Shown: positions 36,740 to 45,871 of the stretch, piece by piece
How positions within the stretch are numbered: the first letter of the stretch is position 1
How the letters are laid out: each line of letters begins with the position of its first letter
NCBI GenBank assembly: GCA_023395395.1
Contig: JAEWZH010000001.1
Span: 1 to 64,000, forward strand
Direction: 5' to 3'
Source: Bacteroidota bacterium
GTDB lineage: Bacteria; Bacteroidota; Bacteroidia; Bacteroidales; Porphyromonadaceae
Length of the DNA stretch: 64,000 bases
Made by a program: the position numbers and the translations under genes
Notes under the pieces: generated by a model
Databases searched by the model: none
What the model saw: the letters and a program-made list of their open reading frames with translations, nothing else
Told to the model about the DNA's origin: nothing

Positions 36740-36863
36740 GAAGGTGGACATTTTCGGTTTTAATTCTGTCATTGTTTACACTCTTATTTTGTTATTCCTA
36801 TAAATATATACACTCTATATCCCTGTTGCCTGAGTGAGTACACATGTATAGTCATTATTTGGT

Positions 36864-36930
36864 CTTTTCCCCTTTCTCCTTGCTTTGTTCTGCAGTGCAA
36901 GCAGAACAAAGCAAGGAGAAAGGGGAAAAG
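36864..36930. repeat. Perfect 67-base hairpin with 30-base arms
   Basis: Arms 36864-36893 and 36901-36930 are perfectly complementary around the 7-base loop AGTGCAA. There is no coding function. It stands alone in the 1-kb gap between the PorV-like gene and the GLPGLI operon. Confidence 0.9.
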
Positions 36931-37260
36931 AGAAACCCTAGTAACGTTGGGCAAGAGGGTTCTATGCTCTCAGTTTATAGTAGACATTGGGGCTTAAGCC
37001 CTAGAGCTCTGCGTGGTCAAGCGTTATTACAGAGCGCTGTAGTCTTTTCGAGGGGGCTCTCGGGTCTCCCCAAAAACTGTGCGCTTCGTAGTTGTACTAT
37101 TCTTTTTCTTGGTATCAGTGTAGTTTTTTGCTGTGTATCCGACATGCCTTGGTATCTTAATATTCGGTTGTAGGGGGGGACTGTATACCAAGGGAGGTGA
37201 GGAACTGATAATGCTCTAATTTCTAACATAATAGATTATGAGAGTGCAGACATAAAAGAC
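36931..37260. other. Non-coding stretch with small stems
   Basis: No credible gene. Visible short structures are the palindrome GGGCTTAAGCCC near 36991, a GCTCTG/CAGAGC pair near 37007-37037, and CCTTGGTAT/ATACCAAGG near 37147-37196. It could be a small RNA or a remnant of a mobile element; nothing decides between these. Confidence 0.25.
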
Positions 37261-37299
37261 TAGGGGGCATATCGGAAATGGCTTCCGATATGCCCCCTA
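37261..37299 (-). terminator. Terminator of the BACON-subtilase-PorV operon
   Basis: Perfect 17-base arms (37261-37277 and 37283-37299) with a 5-base loop, followed on the minus strand by GTCTTTTATG. It lies 24 bases past the last stop codon of the operon. Confidence 0.85.
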
Positions 37300-37322
37300 A
37301 TTCTAGTGTCGGATAGGTTTAA

Positions 37323-38267
37323 TTAGAAATTAATCCCTAGACCTATGCGTAAACTCCTATAGGCTGGCTCTACGGGCATCAGATAAGCGACATCAAAGAA
37401 GATGCCACGCCACTGGAAGCCGAGACCAAGCGAACCATAGGGTGCTTCTGACTGGGCATGATAGCCCGCACGTAGCGCCAAGGTCTGCCACAGAAGGAGC
37501 TCTGTGCCTGCTGATACTCCTATGGTATGGGCATTGTCCCGTGCAAAAATGTAGCGTGTAGCAACACCAAATCCTAGCTGAGCATCGCAAGACAATTCAG
37601 TCTCGGTAGACGCAGAGATCCTAATAGAGCTAGGAGGCTGTACCCCTACGCCATCACTGCCATAGCGCACCTTGGTGCCTACATGGTCTACCGAACCTCC
37701 TACTTGATAGTTGAAGCTCTGGTTGGCAATCAACGTTGCATCTCTGTAGTACGCACCGACAGAGAGTAGAGCGACATGAGCAGTAGCTCCATTGTAGGCG
37801 TTGATATAGGAGCCTACTCCATAAATCGAAACACGATCCCATGGGCTAAAAGCATATCCTAGATCAAGTGAATAATCCGTGGGGCGGAATGAACCAATCT
37901 GCCCCACTCCATTTATAATATCGACCGATAAACCATTGAGCAACCTTGCCCCAGCGAGTATTGCATGCCTATCATCTAAGCGGTAGGATAGTGATAGGGT
38001 ATTAAAGAGCTGACGTCCTTCTGCCGAAGCTGGGTAGATGCCAATAGAGTAGGATGCGGAGAGCTTCCCGGGGTTTTCATTGAGGGTCGCCGTAGGGTCG
38101 CTATAAATAAAGGAGCCATTGGATCCTGCAATAGTTATATTACCCATGCCGGCTGTACGCACATCAGGATTGAGCTGCAAAAAAGGCAAAGCAACATTGT
38201 CCTGAGCCATAACTGCGCCAGAGATGCCCATCAAGCAGGTTGCTAGTAAAATCTTGAAAACATTCAT
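37323..38267 (-). CDS. PorV/PorQ-family outer-membrane barrel protein
   Basis: 314 residues. The signal peptide ends VMA-QD near residue 22. FLQLNPDVRTAGMGNI (about 28-43) is the family signature of PorV/PorQ-type (FadL-like) T9SS proteins. The rest is alternating beta-strand sequence ending in INF, a typical barrel end. PorV carries sorting-domain cargo from the T9SS pore to the attachment complex. This paralogue lies 16 bases downstream of a sorting-domain protease, so a dedicated carrier or attachment role is a reasonable inference. It might instead be a structural barrel unrelated to secretion. Confidence 0.8.
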   Translation of the reverse strand: MNVFKILLATCLMGISGAVMAQDNVALPFLQLNPDVRTAGMGNITIAGSNGSFIYSDPTATLNENPGKLSASYSIGIYPASAEGRQLFNTLSLSYRLDDRHAILAGARLLNGLSVDIINGVGQIGSFRPTDYSLDLGYAFSPWDRVSIYGVGSYINAYNGATAHVALLSVGAYYRDATLIANQSFNYQVGGSVDHVGTKVRYGSDGVGVQPPSSIRISASTETELSCDAQLGFGVATRYIFARDNAHTIGVSAGTELLLWQTLALRAGYHAQSEAPYGSLGLGFQWRGIFFDVAYLMPVEPAYRSLRIGLGINF

Positions 38268-38283
38268 ATATACATGTCGCTAC

Positions 38284-41022
38284 TTATCGTTTTACAAAAG
38301 TCTTAGTGTACTTATGCCCATCTGCCGTGACATGCAGGGTATAAGTCCCAGGAATAACATTTGAGATGTCTAGTGCAATCCCTCTTGAATCGCTAACCCC
38401 AAACGTAAATTCACGCACCAACACTCGTTGTCCTACGGTAGTAAAAACCTCGAGTTTTGCAGAAGAGATTGCTTCTGCCAGATCGACATTAAGAGTCGTC
38501 GTCGCTGGGATAGGATACACCGCATAGACTACTTCGTTGTCTACAAAGCGTACCTCTATGACCTTCTTGACGGTAGCCCCAGCAGGATCGGTTGCAGAAA
38601 GGGAGAGGGTAGAGACACCGGCAGTCGTTGTAGAGAGGTAGAGATTATTTTGATTATCTATTTTGGCACTCATATTACCACTTATCACGTTTGCTTCTAA
38701 GGTCAATGGCTCTCTATCGTCATCTGTAAAAAGCTCAGAAAGAGTCATCACCTTGATACCCTCAGCCAATGAAGCAGTAATGCGTGACGCCACTACCGCA
38801 CGAGGGGCGTTATTGTTATAGATAACGTAAGGCACCTTAATCTCAGCTTGAGCACCAAATGGGTCTGTGAATGTAAATACAAGCAAGTGAAAGCCGACTG
38901 GCGCAATGGCACGAAGACGTAGTGATATTCCTTCGTTGTCCTGCGCAATGACTACACCATAGGTATCTCCAGAGACCTCATACGTCCAGTTTTGCCCATC
39001 CGGCTCATCTACAGTGATGCGTACATCTTTGACCATGTTTCCAGCCAAACGAATAATATTATTGTCAGAGAGGGTCGCTACTGGAGCTTGGTTCTGAGCT
39101 GTCCATCCAGAGAAGAAATAAGGATCAGATACATTACCCCAACGGTCTCGAGCCACGATAGCAAAGTAATATTGGGTGTTGCTCTTGAGGTTGTAATAAG
39201 TAGTACTTAGCTCTTCATTGGCACCCACGAGTAAACCTCGGATTTCTCGGTGTGTGACGGTAGACCCCTTGAGATCAGACAAAGATTTGAGCACTTTGGT
39301 CGACTGGTAGACGTCGTAAAATGCGGCCACACCCTTCGCCTCATCACTATCAGTAGTAGACTTAAAGGTGACCTTAAGACCCGAAAGATCGCCTTGTACT
39401 TGGGCTTCTGTCACGCTAAGAGGAGGGACGAAAGTGCGACGTTGGAAAGCTTTGACAGCATCGATATACCCAAGTCCAAGTCTGCCTACATACTTGGGAT
39501 TAATCTCATTAATATCTTCTTTGCGAGTAGCATTGAGGAGTGCCCCCTTGAGTTCGTCCGCCGTATAGCCTTGACTTCCATGTTTTGAGAGCACAAGGGC
39601 TGCAATACCAGAGACATGAGGAGTAGCCATGGAGGTCCCTTCTAGAAAACCATATTTGCTACCTGGCACAGTACTAAGCACCATACCTTCTGCATAAAAC
39701 GAACTACCACCAGGAGCAGTGATGTCTACCCAATCCCCACGATTCGAGTAGTCAGCGACCTTAAAGTCTGGGGCAAAAGAGGCCACCGCTATGACGGGCT
39801 CATAGGGTCCAGGCTGTACAGGATGATCCACATAGTCATTGCCTGCTGCAAAGATGACTACACCGCCTTTCATTGGAGCGTCTGGCAACTGATTGCCCTT
39901 GTCGTCACATCCTGCATACTTGATGAAATAATCGATGGCATCCTTGAGTGATGATGGGATAGAGCTTGGACCAGGATACTTGTAACCCCAGGAGTTTTGT
40001 GCAATAGAGGCTCCATTATCGGCGGCATATTTGATTGCGAGAGGAGAATTTGCTGTCCCTTGCGATACCCCATTTACGGTCATGAAGATTTGACAAGACA
40101 TCAGACGAACACCACTATTAGGATCACCATTTCCTCCTGCAACACCAGCTACGCCACGACCATTATTATTACGTGCTCCCACAGTCCCGGCTACGTGTGT
40201 TCCATGGAAATGAGGAGCGATATTGGGAGACATATCCACGAAGTTAAAGCCATAGATGTCATCTACATATCCATTATCATCATCATCAACCCCTATAGAC
40301 CCATTCAGCTCCTTTTCATTGACATACAGATTATCCTTGAGGTCTTCGTGATGGATATCGATGCCCCCATCGACTATTGCAACGATAACGTTGGGTTTGC
40401 CTGTCTCTATCTTCCAAGCTTCATAGAGATTGACATCTGCACCAGCTACAAAGCTGGGATTTTCACCTCTATTGTTGTAATGCCACTGAAGAGGCAGACC
40501 AGCATCATCAAAGGGTTCTCCAGCTACACGAAGAACACTTTGAGAAATATCGGCATATTGCACCCTACTTTCAGACACTTGGGGCAAATAGATGTGTTCG
40601 ACTATCTCTACCCCAGGGAGATTCTTGGCTTCGTTTGTAGCCCTAAGCATCGGGGTATTTGGGTCAAAAGTAATATCGTACCAGAGATGGAGCCCTTCTC
40701 TACGAGTACGCCCCTCATACTTGCCTGCATGGGGGAAGACACGGGTCATAGAGCTTGCGCCAATCCCTTTGAGATAAACATCCAATTCATTATTTCCGCT
40801 ACGTAGACCACCATCCTCGGAATTGATATTTAGTTCGTCACCTAGTTGGTCGGATAGTCGCACACGTAAGATGCCTTTGAATACATCGGGATATTCAGTA
40901 CCATCAGTTGTTATAGATGTCTGCTGATCTATAATAGATAGATCGTCTACATCTACCCTTTGGCAGCCTAAGACCACAAAGGTCGATAGGACCAATACTA
41001 TAGTATATTTTTTGATATTCAT
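38284..41022 (-). CDS. Subtilisin-like (S8) protease with T9SS C-terminal sorting domain
   Basis: 912 residues. The N-terminal signal ends in a lipobox-like VLGC (Cys20). The S8 catalytic triad is Asp218 (AIVDGGIDI), His273 (HGTHVAG) and Ser464 (GTSMATPHVSG), with the oxyanion Asn near 395. After the protease come a fibronectin type III-like domain (about 535-640), cadherin-like beta domains (about 650-820) and a type A Por sorting domain (VYPIPATTTLNVDL to the terminal FVKR). It is fourth in the operon, after three BACON lipoproteins and before the PorV-like barrel. Export by T9SS to the surface is expected; the Cys20 lipidation site is unusual for such cargo. Confidence 0.93.
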   Translation of the reverse strand: MNIKKYTIVLVLSTFVVLGCQRVDVDDLSIIDQQTSITTDGTEYPDVFKGILRVRLSDQLGDELNINSEDGGLRSGNNELDVYLKGIGASSMTRVFPHAGKYEGRTRREGLHLWYDITFDPNTPMLRATNEAKNLPGVEIVEHIYLPQVSESRVQYADISQSVLRVAGEPFDDAGLPLQWHYNNRGENPSFVAGADVNLYEAWKIETGKPNVIVAIVDGGIDIHHEDLKDNLYVNEKELNGSIGVDDDDNGYVDDIYGFNFVDMSPNIAPHFHGTHVAGTVGARNNNGRGVAGVAGGNGDPNSGVRLMSCQIFMTVNGVSQGTANSPLAIKYAADNGASIAQNSWGYKYPGPSSIPSSLKDAIDYFIKYAGCDDKGNQLPDAPMKGGVVIFAAGNDYVDHPVQPGPYEPVIAVASFAPDFKVADYSNRGDWVDITAPGGSSFYAEGMVLSTVPGSKYGFLEGTSMATPHVSGIAALVLSKHGSQGYTADELKGALLNATRKEDINEINPKYVGRLGLGYIDAVKAFQRRTFVPPLSVTEAQVQGDLSGLKVTFKSTTDSDEAKGVAAFYDVYQSTKVLKSLSDLKGSTVTHREIRGLLVGANEELSTTYYNLKSNTQYYFAIVARDRWGNVSDPYFFSGWTAQNQAPVATLSDNNIIRLAGNMVKDVRITVDEPDGQNWTYEVSGDTYGVVIAQDNEGISLRLRAIAPVGFHLLVFTFTDPFGAQAEIKVPYVIYNNNAPRAVVASRITASLAEGIKVMTLSELFTDDDREPLTLEANVISGNMSAKIDNQNNLYLSTTTAGVSTLSLSATDPAGATVKKVIEVRFVDNEVVYAVYPIPATTTLNVDLAEAISSAKLEVFTTVGQRVLVREFTFGVSDSRGIALDISNVIPGTYTLHVTADGHKYTKTFVKR

Positions 41023-41051
41023 ATCTTAATGTCTTGTAAGGTCGATAATTA

Positions 41052-42527
41052 TCAGTTTCCGTTATAGAAGTGCAACTCAGCAACTGCCACTGGGAGTGCA
41101 CTATACTTGATATACCTAGAAATCATAGAGTAATCATCCTTTGGATGATAGTGTTTATACGAGTACTTTGACTTATTATTCCCAAAAGGTCTATGGGCGT
41201 CAAAGCCTTTCTTCTCGACCAGGTCTAGGAATTCGTTGGTATAATATAAGTTACTCTGATAAGTCTGGTAGATACGACCAATGTTTTGATACAATACAGC
41301 ATACTCTGTTATGATTCCTGTCTTGTTAGAGACGATGTAGTAGCGTGCTATAATATCATCCTTGCCATCTACACTAAACCAGTAGCGACTTGTGCCAGTC
41401 TGACTCGTGGTAATGCTCGACGCGGAGGGATTGAAAGTCCCTCCATGAGTCGCTTCCCACGCATGTATATCATCAACATCAGAGGTAAATGATTTAAAGT
41501 CGTCAGGGATGCTCTTGACGGTTGGCTGAGCGCTTTCTTGCTGAGGATGATATATATAAAACACTCTATCAACGTCATCCCCAACGATAATACTTGCCCT
41601 CATCGCCTTTGTAGGATTGTAGAATACATTCTCTTTGATTTCATTAAATCCATTGTTTCGGAGGAATAGCCGTTGGTCTTCCAATTCTGATAGGTCTTGA
41701 AAGAGATTAGGATTAGTCGCAAAGACATCACACATGAGGTACTCTTTTACTACCAAGAAGTAATTGACACGACTAAAGGCTTCGCTAACGGTCTTGAAAG
41801 TCCACACATAATGGTTAAAGAATCCATCAGGAACCTCAGTAAGTGAACTTCCACGGGAGAACTCAAAATTGCGGACGTCTAGATCTCCTTTCAAGAATCC
41901 CTCAAACGGGAGGAGATGGTATGGCATGGTCTTTTGGGATACCCTTAATTCGCCTCCAATCTCACCATTATCACCTACGATATAGATTTTGGCCTCTCTC
42001 GGGCTCCTACCGTCATATCTTGGCACTGTGACTTCAATCTGAGAGGTATGTCTGAGGAGACGAATACTTATCCAATCAGAGTCTGTGATGGCTCGCCACT
42101 CCGGAATATTACTTGTGATGTCAAACAAAACTACACCGCCTGTAAAATCTACCTCCTTAGATGCAGAGGAAGTGGATATTGCAGCTTCGGATGCTGCCTG
42201 TGTGATAACTATTTTTTTTTGAGTTTTGCCAGCAACGACTATCAGTTCCGCAGTACGAGCTTGCGAACTGAAATTTGGTGACGCGCTAAGGGCTAAGGAC
42301 TCAGTATTTTGAGTTACCTTTAACCATTCTGCGCTCTTGATGTAGCCCCAATCACTTCGACTGCTCTGGACATTGATGGTGATAAGATCTCCAGAGGTAT
42401 TTAGTGTGATCAATCCCTCACCCTCGACATTGAGAGTATCTCCACTAGGAATGATATCTCGCTGACAAGAGGATAGTGCAAAAAGCACGATGAGAAGAAA
42501 TAGTCCTTTAGAGATAATATATTTCAT
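41052..42527 (-). CDS. BACON-domain lipoprotein, paralogue 3
   Basis: 491 residues. Lipobox LSSC (Cys near 21). Two BACON-like beta domains (about 30-112 and 115-200), seen from the pattern EWLKVT...ARTAELIVVAG...ITQAA and its repeat. These are followed by a C-terminal region of about 285 residues shared with the two upstream genes (EVPDGFFNHYVWTFKTVSEA, and EATHGGTF later). BACON domains occur in surface glycan- or mucin-binding proteins, so adhesion is plausible. The C-terminal region is not recognised. It is 29 bases before the subtilase. Confidence 0.85.
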   Translation of the reverse strand: MKYIISKGLFLLIVLFALSSCQRDIIPSGDTLNVEGEGLITLNTSGDLITINVQSSRSDWGYIKSAEWLKVTQNTESLALSASPNFSSQARTAELIVVAGKTQKKIVITQAASEAAISTSSASKEVDFTGGVVLFDITSNIPEWRAITDSDWISIRLLRHTSQIEVTVPRYDGRSPREAKIYIVGDNGEIGGELRVSQKTMPYHLLPFEGFLKGDLDVRNFEFSRGSSLTEVPDGFFNHYVWTFKTVSEAFSRVNYFLVVKEYLMCDVFATNPNLFQDLSELEDQRLFLRNNGFNEIKENVFYNPTKAMRASIIVGDDVDRVFYIYHPQQESAQPTVKSIPDDFKSFTSDVDDIHAWEATHGGTFNPSASSITTSQTGTSRYWFSVDGKDDIIARYYIVSNKTGIITEYAVLYQNIGRIYQTYQSNLYYTNEFLDLVEKKGFDAHRPFGNNKSKYSYKHYHPKDDYSMISRYIKYSALPVAVAELHFYNGN

Positions 42528-42547
42528 AATTATTGACGCTTTAATAG

Positions 42548-43978
42548 TTAATAAGTGAGATTAAACATAAGGACTGGATCTCTGGTATCTATAATACTTT
42601 TACCAGTATGCACTCCTAAAGTCATACCCTTTTCTTTATTGACAAAGTCAAACCACTGAATTGAGCTCTCATAACGGATTAGTTCAAATCCCTCCTTGGC
42701 CATCAACTCTTTAAACTCTTTGGTCAAGAATGGCTCTCCATTGTACATGAATACAGCAAGATTGATATTGTCTAGAGCCATATTCTTTTTCCCTGATTTG
42801 GCGCTTAGGTAATAGGCTCGATAAATCCATGGTACTTCATTATCCTCTACGGTATAGAAGCGATAGGTATCTTTTGATCTACTTTCTAGCAAGGTCCCAC
42901 CATGAGCCCGTTCGTACGCTTCGATCACTTCCGCATCGTCAAGGCCATGGCGCAATAGACCATAAGGGAACTCCTTAAAGGTCGGATAATCCTGAGGTTG
43001 CTTGGGCTCAAGCTTGAAGATGATACTGGGATTAAAAAAGTCAGTATTAAAGGTCACACGAGCATTAAGATCAGGATTGATATAAATATTCCCTGCATCG
43101 TGTACGAATCCCATCTCAAGCATTACCTTGACATAACGCTCCACAAGAGCATCAAAATTTCGGGTGTCTGCAGGGATTAACTTCGCTTGGGTATAGCCAT
43201 AATCTCCTAAGATATATTCTATACGCGTAAAGAGAGGACTGACGGTACTGAAAGTCCAAGTAGCAGTATTAATAAAACCATCGGGGATAGAGAGAACTTC
43301 TCCTCGGCGTTTTGCCTCGAATGCTATAATATCTGACGAGTTGGCTCCAAATGCCCAGGATGGGAAGATAATCGTCAAGATAGGATCTTGATGTACGGTG
43401 TATGTCGTAACCTCAGCAGAATTAGCAGTCGAAAGTGTAATCGTGGCCTGTCGTACTGCATCTACCTTGTTCTCTGCAACTACAAAGTCAATGATATTAC
43501 GCTCGGGATGAGGTGCCAACTCAATCCAGTCTGCATCACAAATGGCAGTCCAATCCTGATAGTTGCTCTTGATATAAATACTAGATTGTCCTCCAAATTG
43601 ATCAAATCGGCAATCTCTAGGAATCATCTCGAGCGTCCTATCTGCGCCTACTTGTCTGACCTCTATCGCCTTGAGCAACCCGTTAGCCAATATCTTTATA
43701 TCAGCTTGTCGCTCATTTATGGATATGTTTTCATCCACACTGATGATGAGCTGATGGCCTTGCTTTTTTACCTTAATCCAAGAGGCTTCGGCAAAGGCAG
43801 ACCAAGTTTCTACATTTGAGGTTACGTCTATCGTCTGCTCTGAAGCCTGAGGGGTAGCAAACTCTACATTTGATTTTGATACCGTTAGCATGGACGGTTG
43901 ATAGTCCTTGCTACATGCCACAGTAGCTACCGCTATGAATAGCACTGATAGTCCCTTATATATATGCTTTGATATCAT
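42548..43978 (-). CDS. BACON-domain lipoprotein, paralogue 2
   Basis: 476 residues. Lipobox VACS-like segment (VATVACSKD, Cys near 22). Two BACON-like domains (about 31-112 and 113-198) with the ASWIKV and ADWIEL tryptophan motifs, then the shared C-terminal region beginning FPSWAFGANSSDIIAFEAKR and including SIPDGFINTATWTFSTVSP and ERAHGGTL. It is 20 bases upstream of paralogue 3 and 15 bases after paralogue 1. The tandem arrangement points to gene duplication followed by divergence. Confidence 0.85.
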   Translation of the reverse strand: MISKHIYKGLSVLFIAVATVACSKDYQPSMLTVSKSNVEFATPQASEQTIDVTSNVETWSAFAEASWIKVKKQGHQLIISVDENISINERQADIKILANGLLKAIEVRQVGADRTLEMIPRDCRFDQFGGQSSIYIKSNYQDWTAICDADWIELAPHPERNIIDFVVAENKVDAVRQATITLSTANSAEVTTYTVHQDPILTIIFPSWAFGANSSDIIAFEAKRRGEVLSIPDGFINTATWTFSTVSPLFTRIEYILGDYGYTQAKLIPADTRNFDALVERYVKVMLEMGFVHDAGNIYINPDLNARVTFNTDFFNPSIIFKLEPKQPQDYPTFKEFPYGLLRHGLDDAEVIEAYERAHGGTLLESRSKDTYRFYTVEDNEVPWIYRAYYLSAKSGKKNMALDNINLAVFMYNGEPFLTKEFKELMAKEGFELIRYESSIQWFDFVNKEKGMTLGVHTGKSIIDTRDPVLMFNLTY

Positions 43979-43993
43979 AATGATTATACAAGA

Positions 43994-45508
43994 TTAGTAA
44001 AGAGGGATGACATTAAAACTTGGTCTCTGACCATCTCTCCAATAATTGGTAGTAAACCATAGCAATAGTTGCCTCTCTCGATTGAGGTAGAGGTAGGTGT
44101 AAGAGTCATACTCTACAAGCTGAAAACCTTCACGCTCCAAAAGGTCAGAAAACTCTCTAGTGACAAGATAAAGATCCCCCCACTTATGGTATACATAACT
44201 GAGATTGTCGAGGATATGAGACGATTGCGCTAGATAGTTATCCACCTTGCCAGGCTCTTCTGATGATGGTTTCTGGTCAAATATATAAGTGTGGAGATAG
44301 AAAGGAGCCATCGCATGATATATCTCTATGACTCTACCAGCTTTCTTACTCTCTGTACTGGATTGAATCGCATCATACACACTTTGACGCGCCTTCTCCC
44401 AGTTACTAATATCCTCAGGGGTAGCCTCATGAAAGTCCAGATTACCCAAGTCGAGTGTATTTATCGTAGGCATACTCCCTGGCTGTTCGATGACAGGGAA
44501 AAAGAATACCCTCTGACCATTTTTATCGACTTGAAGACTGGCGCGTATCTTCAACCCCTTATTTATGTAAGTATGGGTAAAGGTTTTGGCATTAGATGTA
44601 GCCACAATCTCAGGCTCAAAGCCCTGAGACTTCAGATAGGCAATATAATCCTCGGAGCGAAGTGTTTCAGCACTTTTGGCAGCCAAAACGGCACGGAAGA
44701 CAAACTGGTCGCTCAGATTCATCGTCTCATAATGGATTTGGGGGAACAGTTCATTTTTGGTCTTAAACGAGTAGTAGCGATAAGGCTCAGAACTAAGTGC
44801 CGTAGGAGGTGATGGAACAGATACAAGTGTATTTCTACGCCCCCTCTCAGTCGCGATAATACCATTAATATCCTTTCCCCAAGCAAATATTGGCATGATA
44901 TACCGCTCTTTACCCGTCTGCTCAATGGTAATGGTTGAGGAGATACCCGTAGATGCAGAGATAGTTAGTGTGCCCACCCTTCTCCCTTCTTCTTCAAACG
45001 GATCCACTACCACGACAATGCGTGCCTCATGAGGCATAGCAGTAGCTTTAAGCCACTCTGCATTACTCTCTACCGTCCAATCCCGGAGGTAGGTATCAAC
45101 ATGAATATCTCCTTCATCTCCCCATTGATTGATAAAAATGTGATCAGACTTTACGACGAAAGGAGAGTCATTGCCCTGCTGCACGACAGTAATGGTCTCA
45201 CTGAGTCCTCCTGCCACAATCACGACTTGAGCCGTACGAATTGTAGGATAAGGATTAGCGTTGATGTGAATTAAGAGTGCATTACTCTCCTGAGTAAGTG
45301 ATAACCACTCTACGTTGGCAGAACTAACCCACGTGGGATAGTCGGTCTGAACCTCAAATCTCAGGTCTGAGGATTGGCTACTCGCCTCAATTTGCTCAGA
45401 AGGCGAGGGGTTAATTTGCAATCTACCTTCGAATAACTCATTCTTACAACTTGACAGACTAGCCATCAATGCCAAGAAGAGAACGAAGAACCCTAGCTTT
45501 AGTTTCAT
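43994..45508 (-). CDS. BACON-domain lipoprotein, paralogue 1 (first gene of operon)
   Basis: 504 residues. Lipobox LSSC (Cys near 21). Two BACON-like domains (about 38-112 and 118-198; VEWLSLT and AEWLKAT motifs). The C-terminal region begins FAWGKDINGIIATERGRR and keeps the same plan as its paralogues, though EHGGT is replaced by a longer segment. It carries the operon promoter 70-100 bases upstream. Predicted to be surface-exposed, tethered by lipid; ligand unknown. Confidence 0.85.
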   Translation of the reverse strand: MKLKLGFFVLFLALMASLSSCKNELFEGRLQINPSPSEQIEASSQSSDLRFEVQTDYPTWVSSANVEWLSLTQESNALLIHINANPYPTIRTAQVVIVAGGLSETITVVQQGNDSPFVVKSDHIFINQWGDEGDIHVDTYLRDWTVESNAEWLKATAMPHEARIVVVVDPFEEEGRRVGTLTISASTGISSTITIEQTGKERYIMPIFAWGKDINGIIATERGRRNTLVSVPSPPTALSSEPYRYYSFKTKNELFPQIHYETMNLSDQFVFRAVLAAKSAETLRSEDYIAYLKSQGFEPEIVATSNAKTFTHTYINKGLKIRASLQVDKNGQRVFFFPVIEQPGSMPTINTLDLGNLDFHEATPEDISNWEKARQSVYDAIQSSTESKKAGRVIEIYHAMAPFYLHTYIFDQKPSSEEPGKVDNYLAQSSHILDNLSYVYHKWGDLYLVTREFSDLLEREGFQLVEYDSYTYLYLNRERQLLLWFTTNYWRDGQRPSFNVIPLY

Positions 45509-45578
45509 GTTTTAGACGACTTATTAATATGTACTTAATCTTATTGCGAACATCTAGCAAACACCAATTTACTAAGGA

Positions 45579-45611
45579 CAAAGATACCTATTTATTTATT
45601 ATTATCACAAA
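45579..45611 (-). promoter_or_regulatory. Promoter of the BACON-subtilase-PorV operon
   Basis: TTTG (45608-45611), 21 bases, then TATCTTTG (45579-45586) on the minus strand. The leader is about 65 bases. The next 200 bases upstream are A/T-rich without a gene. Confidence 0.7.
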
Positions 45612-45821
45612 AGCTCCGATAACGATTCGAATATATTTGATGTGATTTTGATACAAAAATTCAACGAAAACATGAAATTTATCCGAAAAATCGACAAAAA
45701 TAAAGCATATAAAACAGAGAAAGAGATGATATAATTATTTTTTTATAGGTGAAAAAATAATTTATGAGAAGGATTATGCAATAACATTTTTAGCTCTTTT
45801 CTCACGATTGTAAGGCAATCT

Positions 45822-45837
45822 AACCAAAAATGTCCAC
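45822..45837. repeat. 16-bp inverted repeat, right member of a pair flanking the BACON cassette
   Basis: AACCAAAAATGTCCAC here is the reverse complement, with one mismatch, of GTGGACATTTTCGGTT at 36744-36759. The pair faces inward and encloses the complete five-gene operon with its promoter and terminator, as terminal inverted repeats would. No transposase lies between them. Confidence 0.5.
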
Positions 45838-45871
45838 TTTTTTTAGGGATACCATATAGCAAACATATCTC

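Noticed and set aside
36844..37173. A 109-residue plus-strand open frame over the 67-base hairpin
   Set aside because: It spans the perfect hairpin and shows no domain, signal or start context; treated as non-coding.
39997..40806. A long plus-strand open frame (269 codons)
   Set aside because: It lies antisense inside the subtilase catalytic domain, whose triad and motifs are intact on the minus strand.
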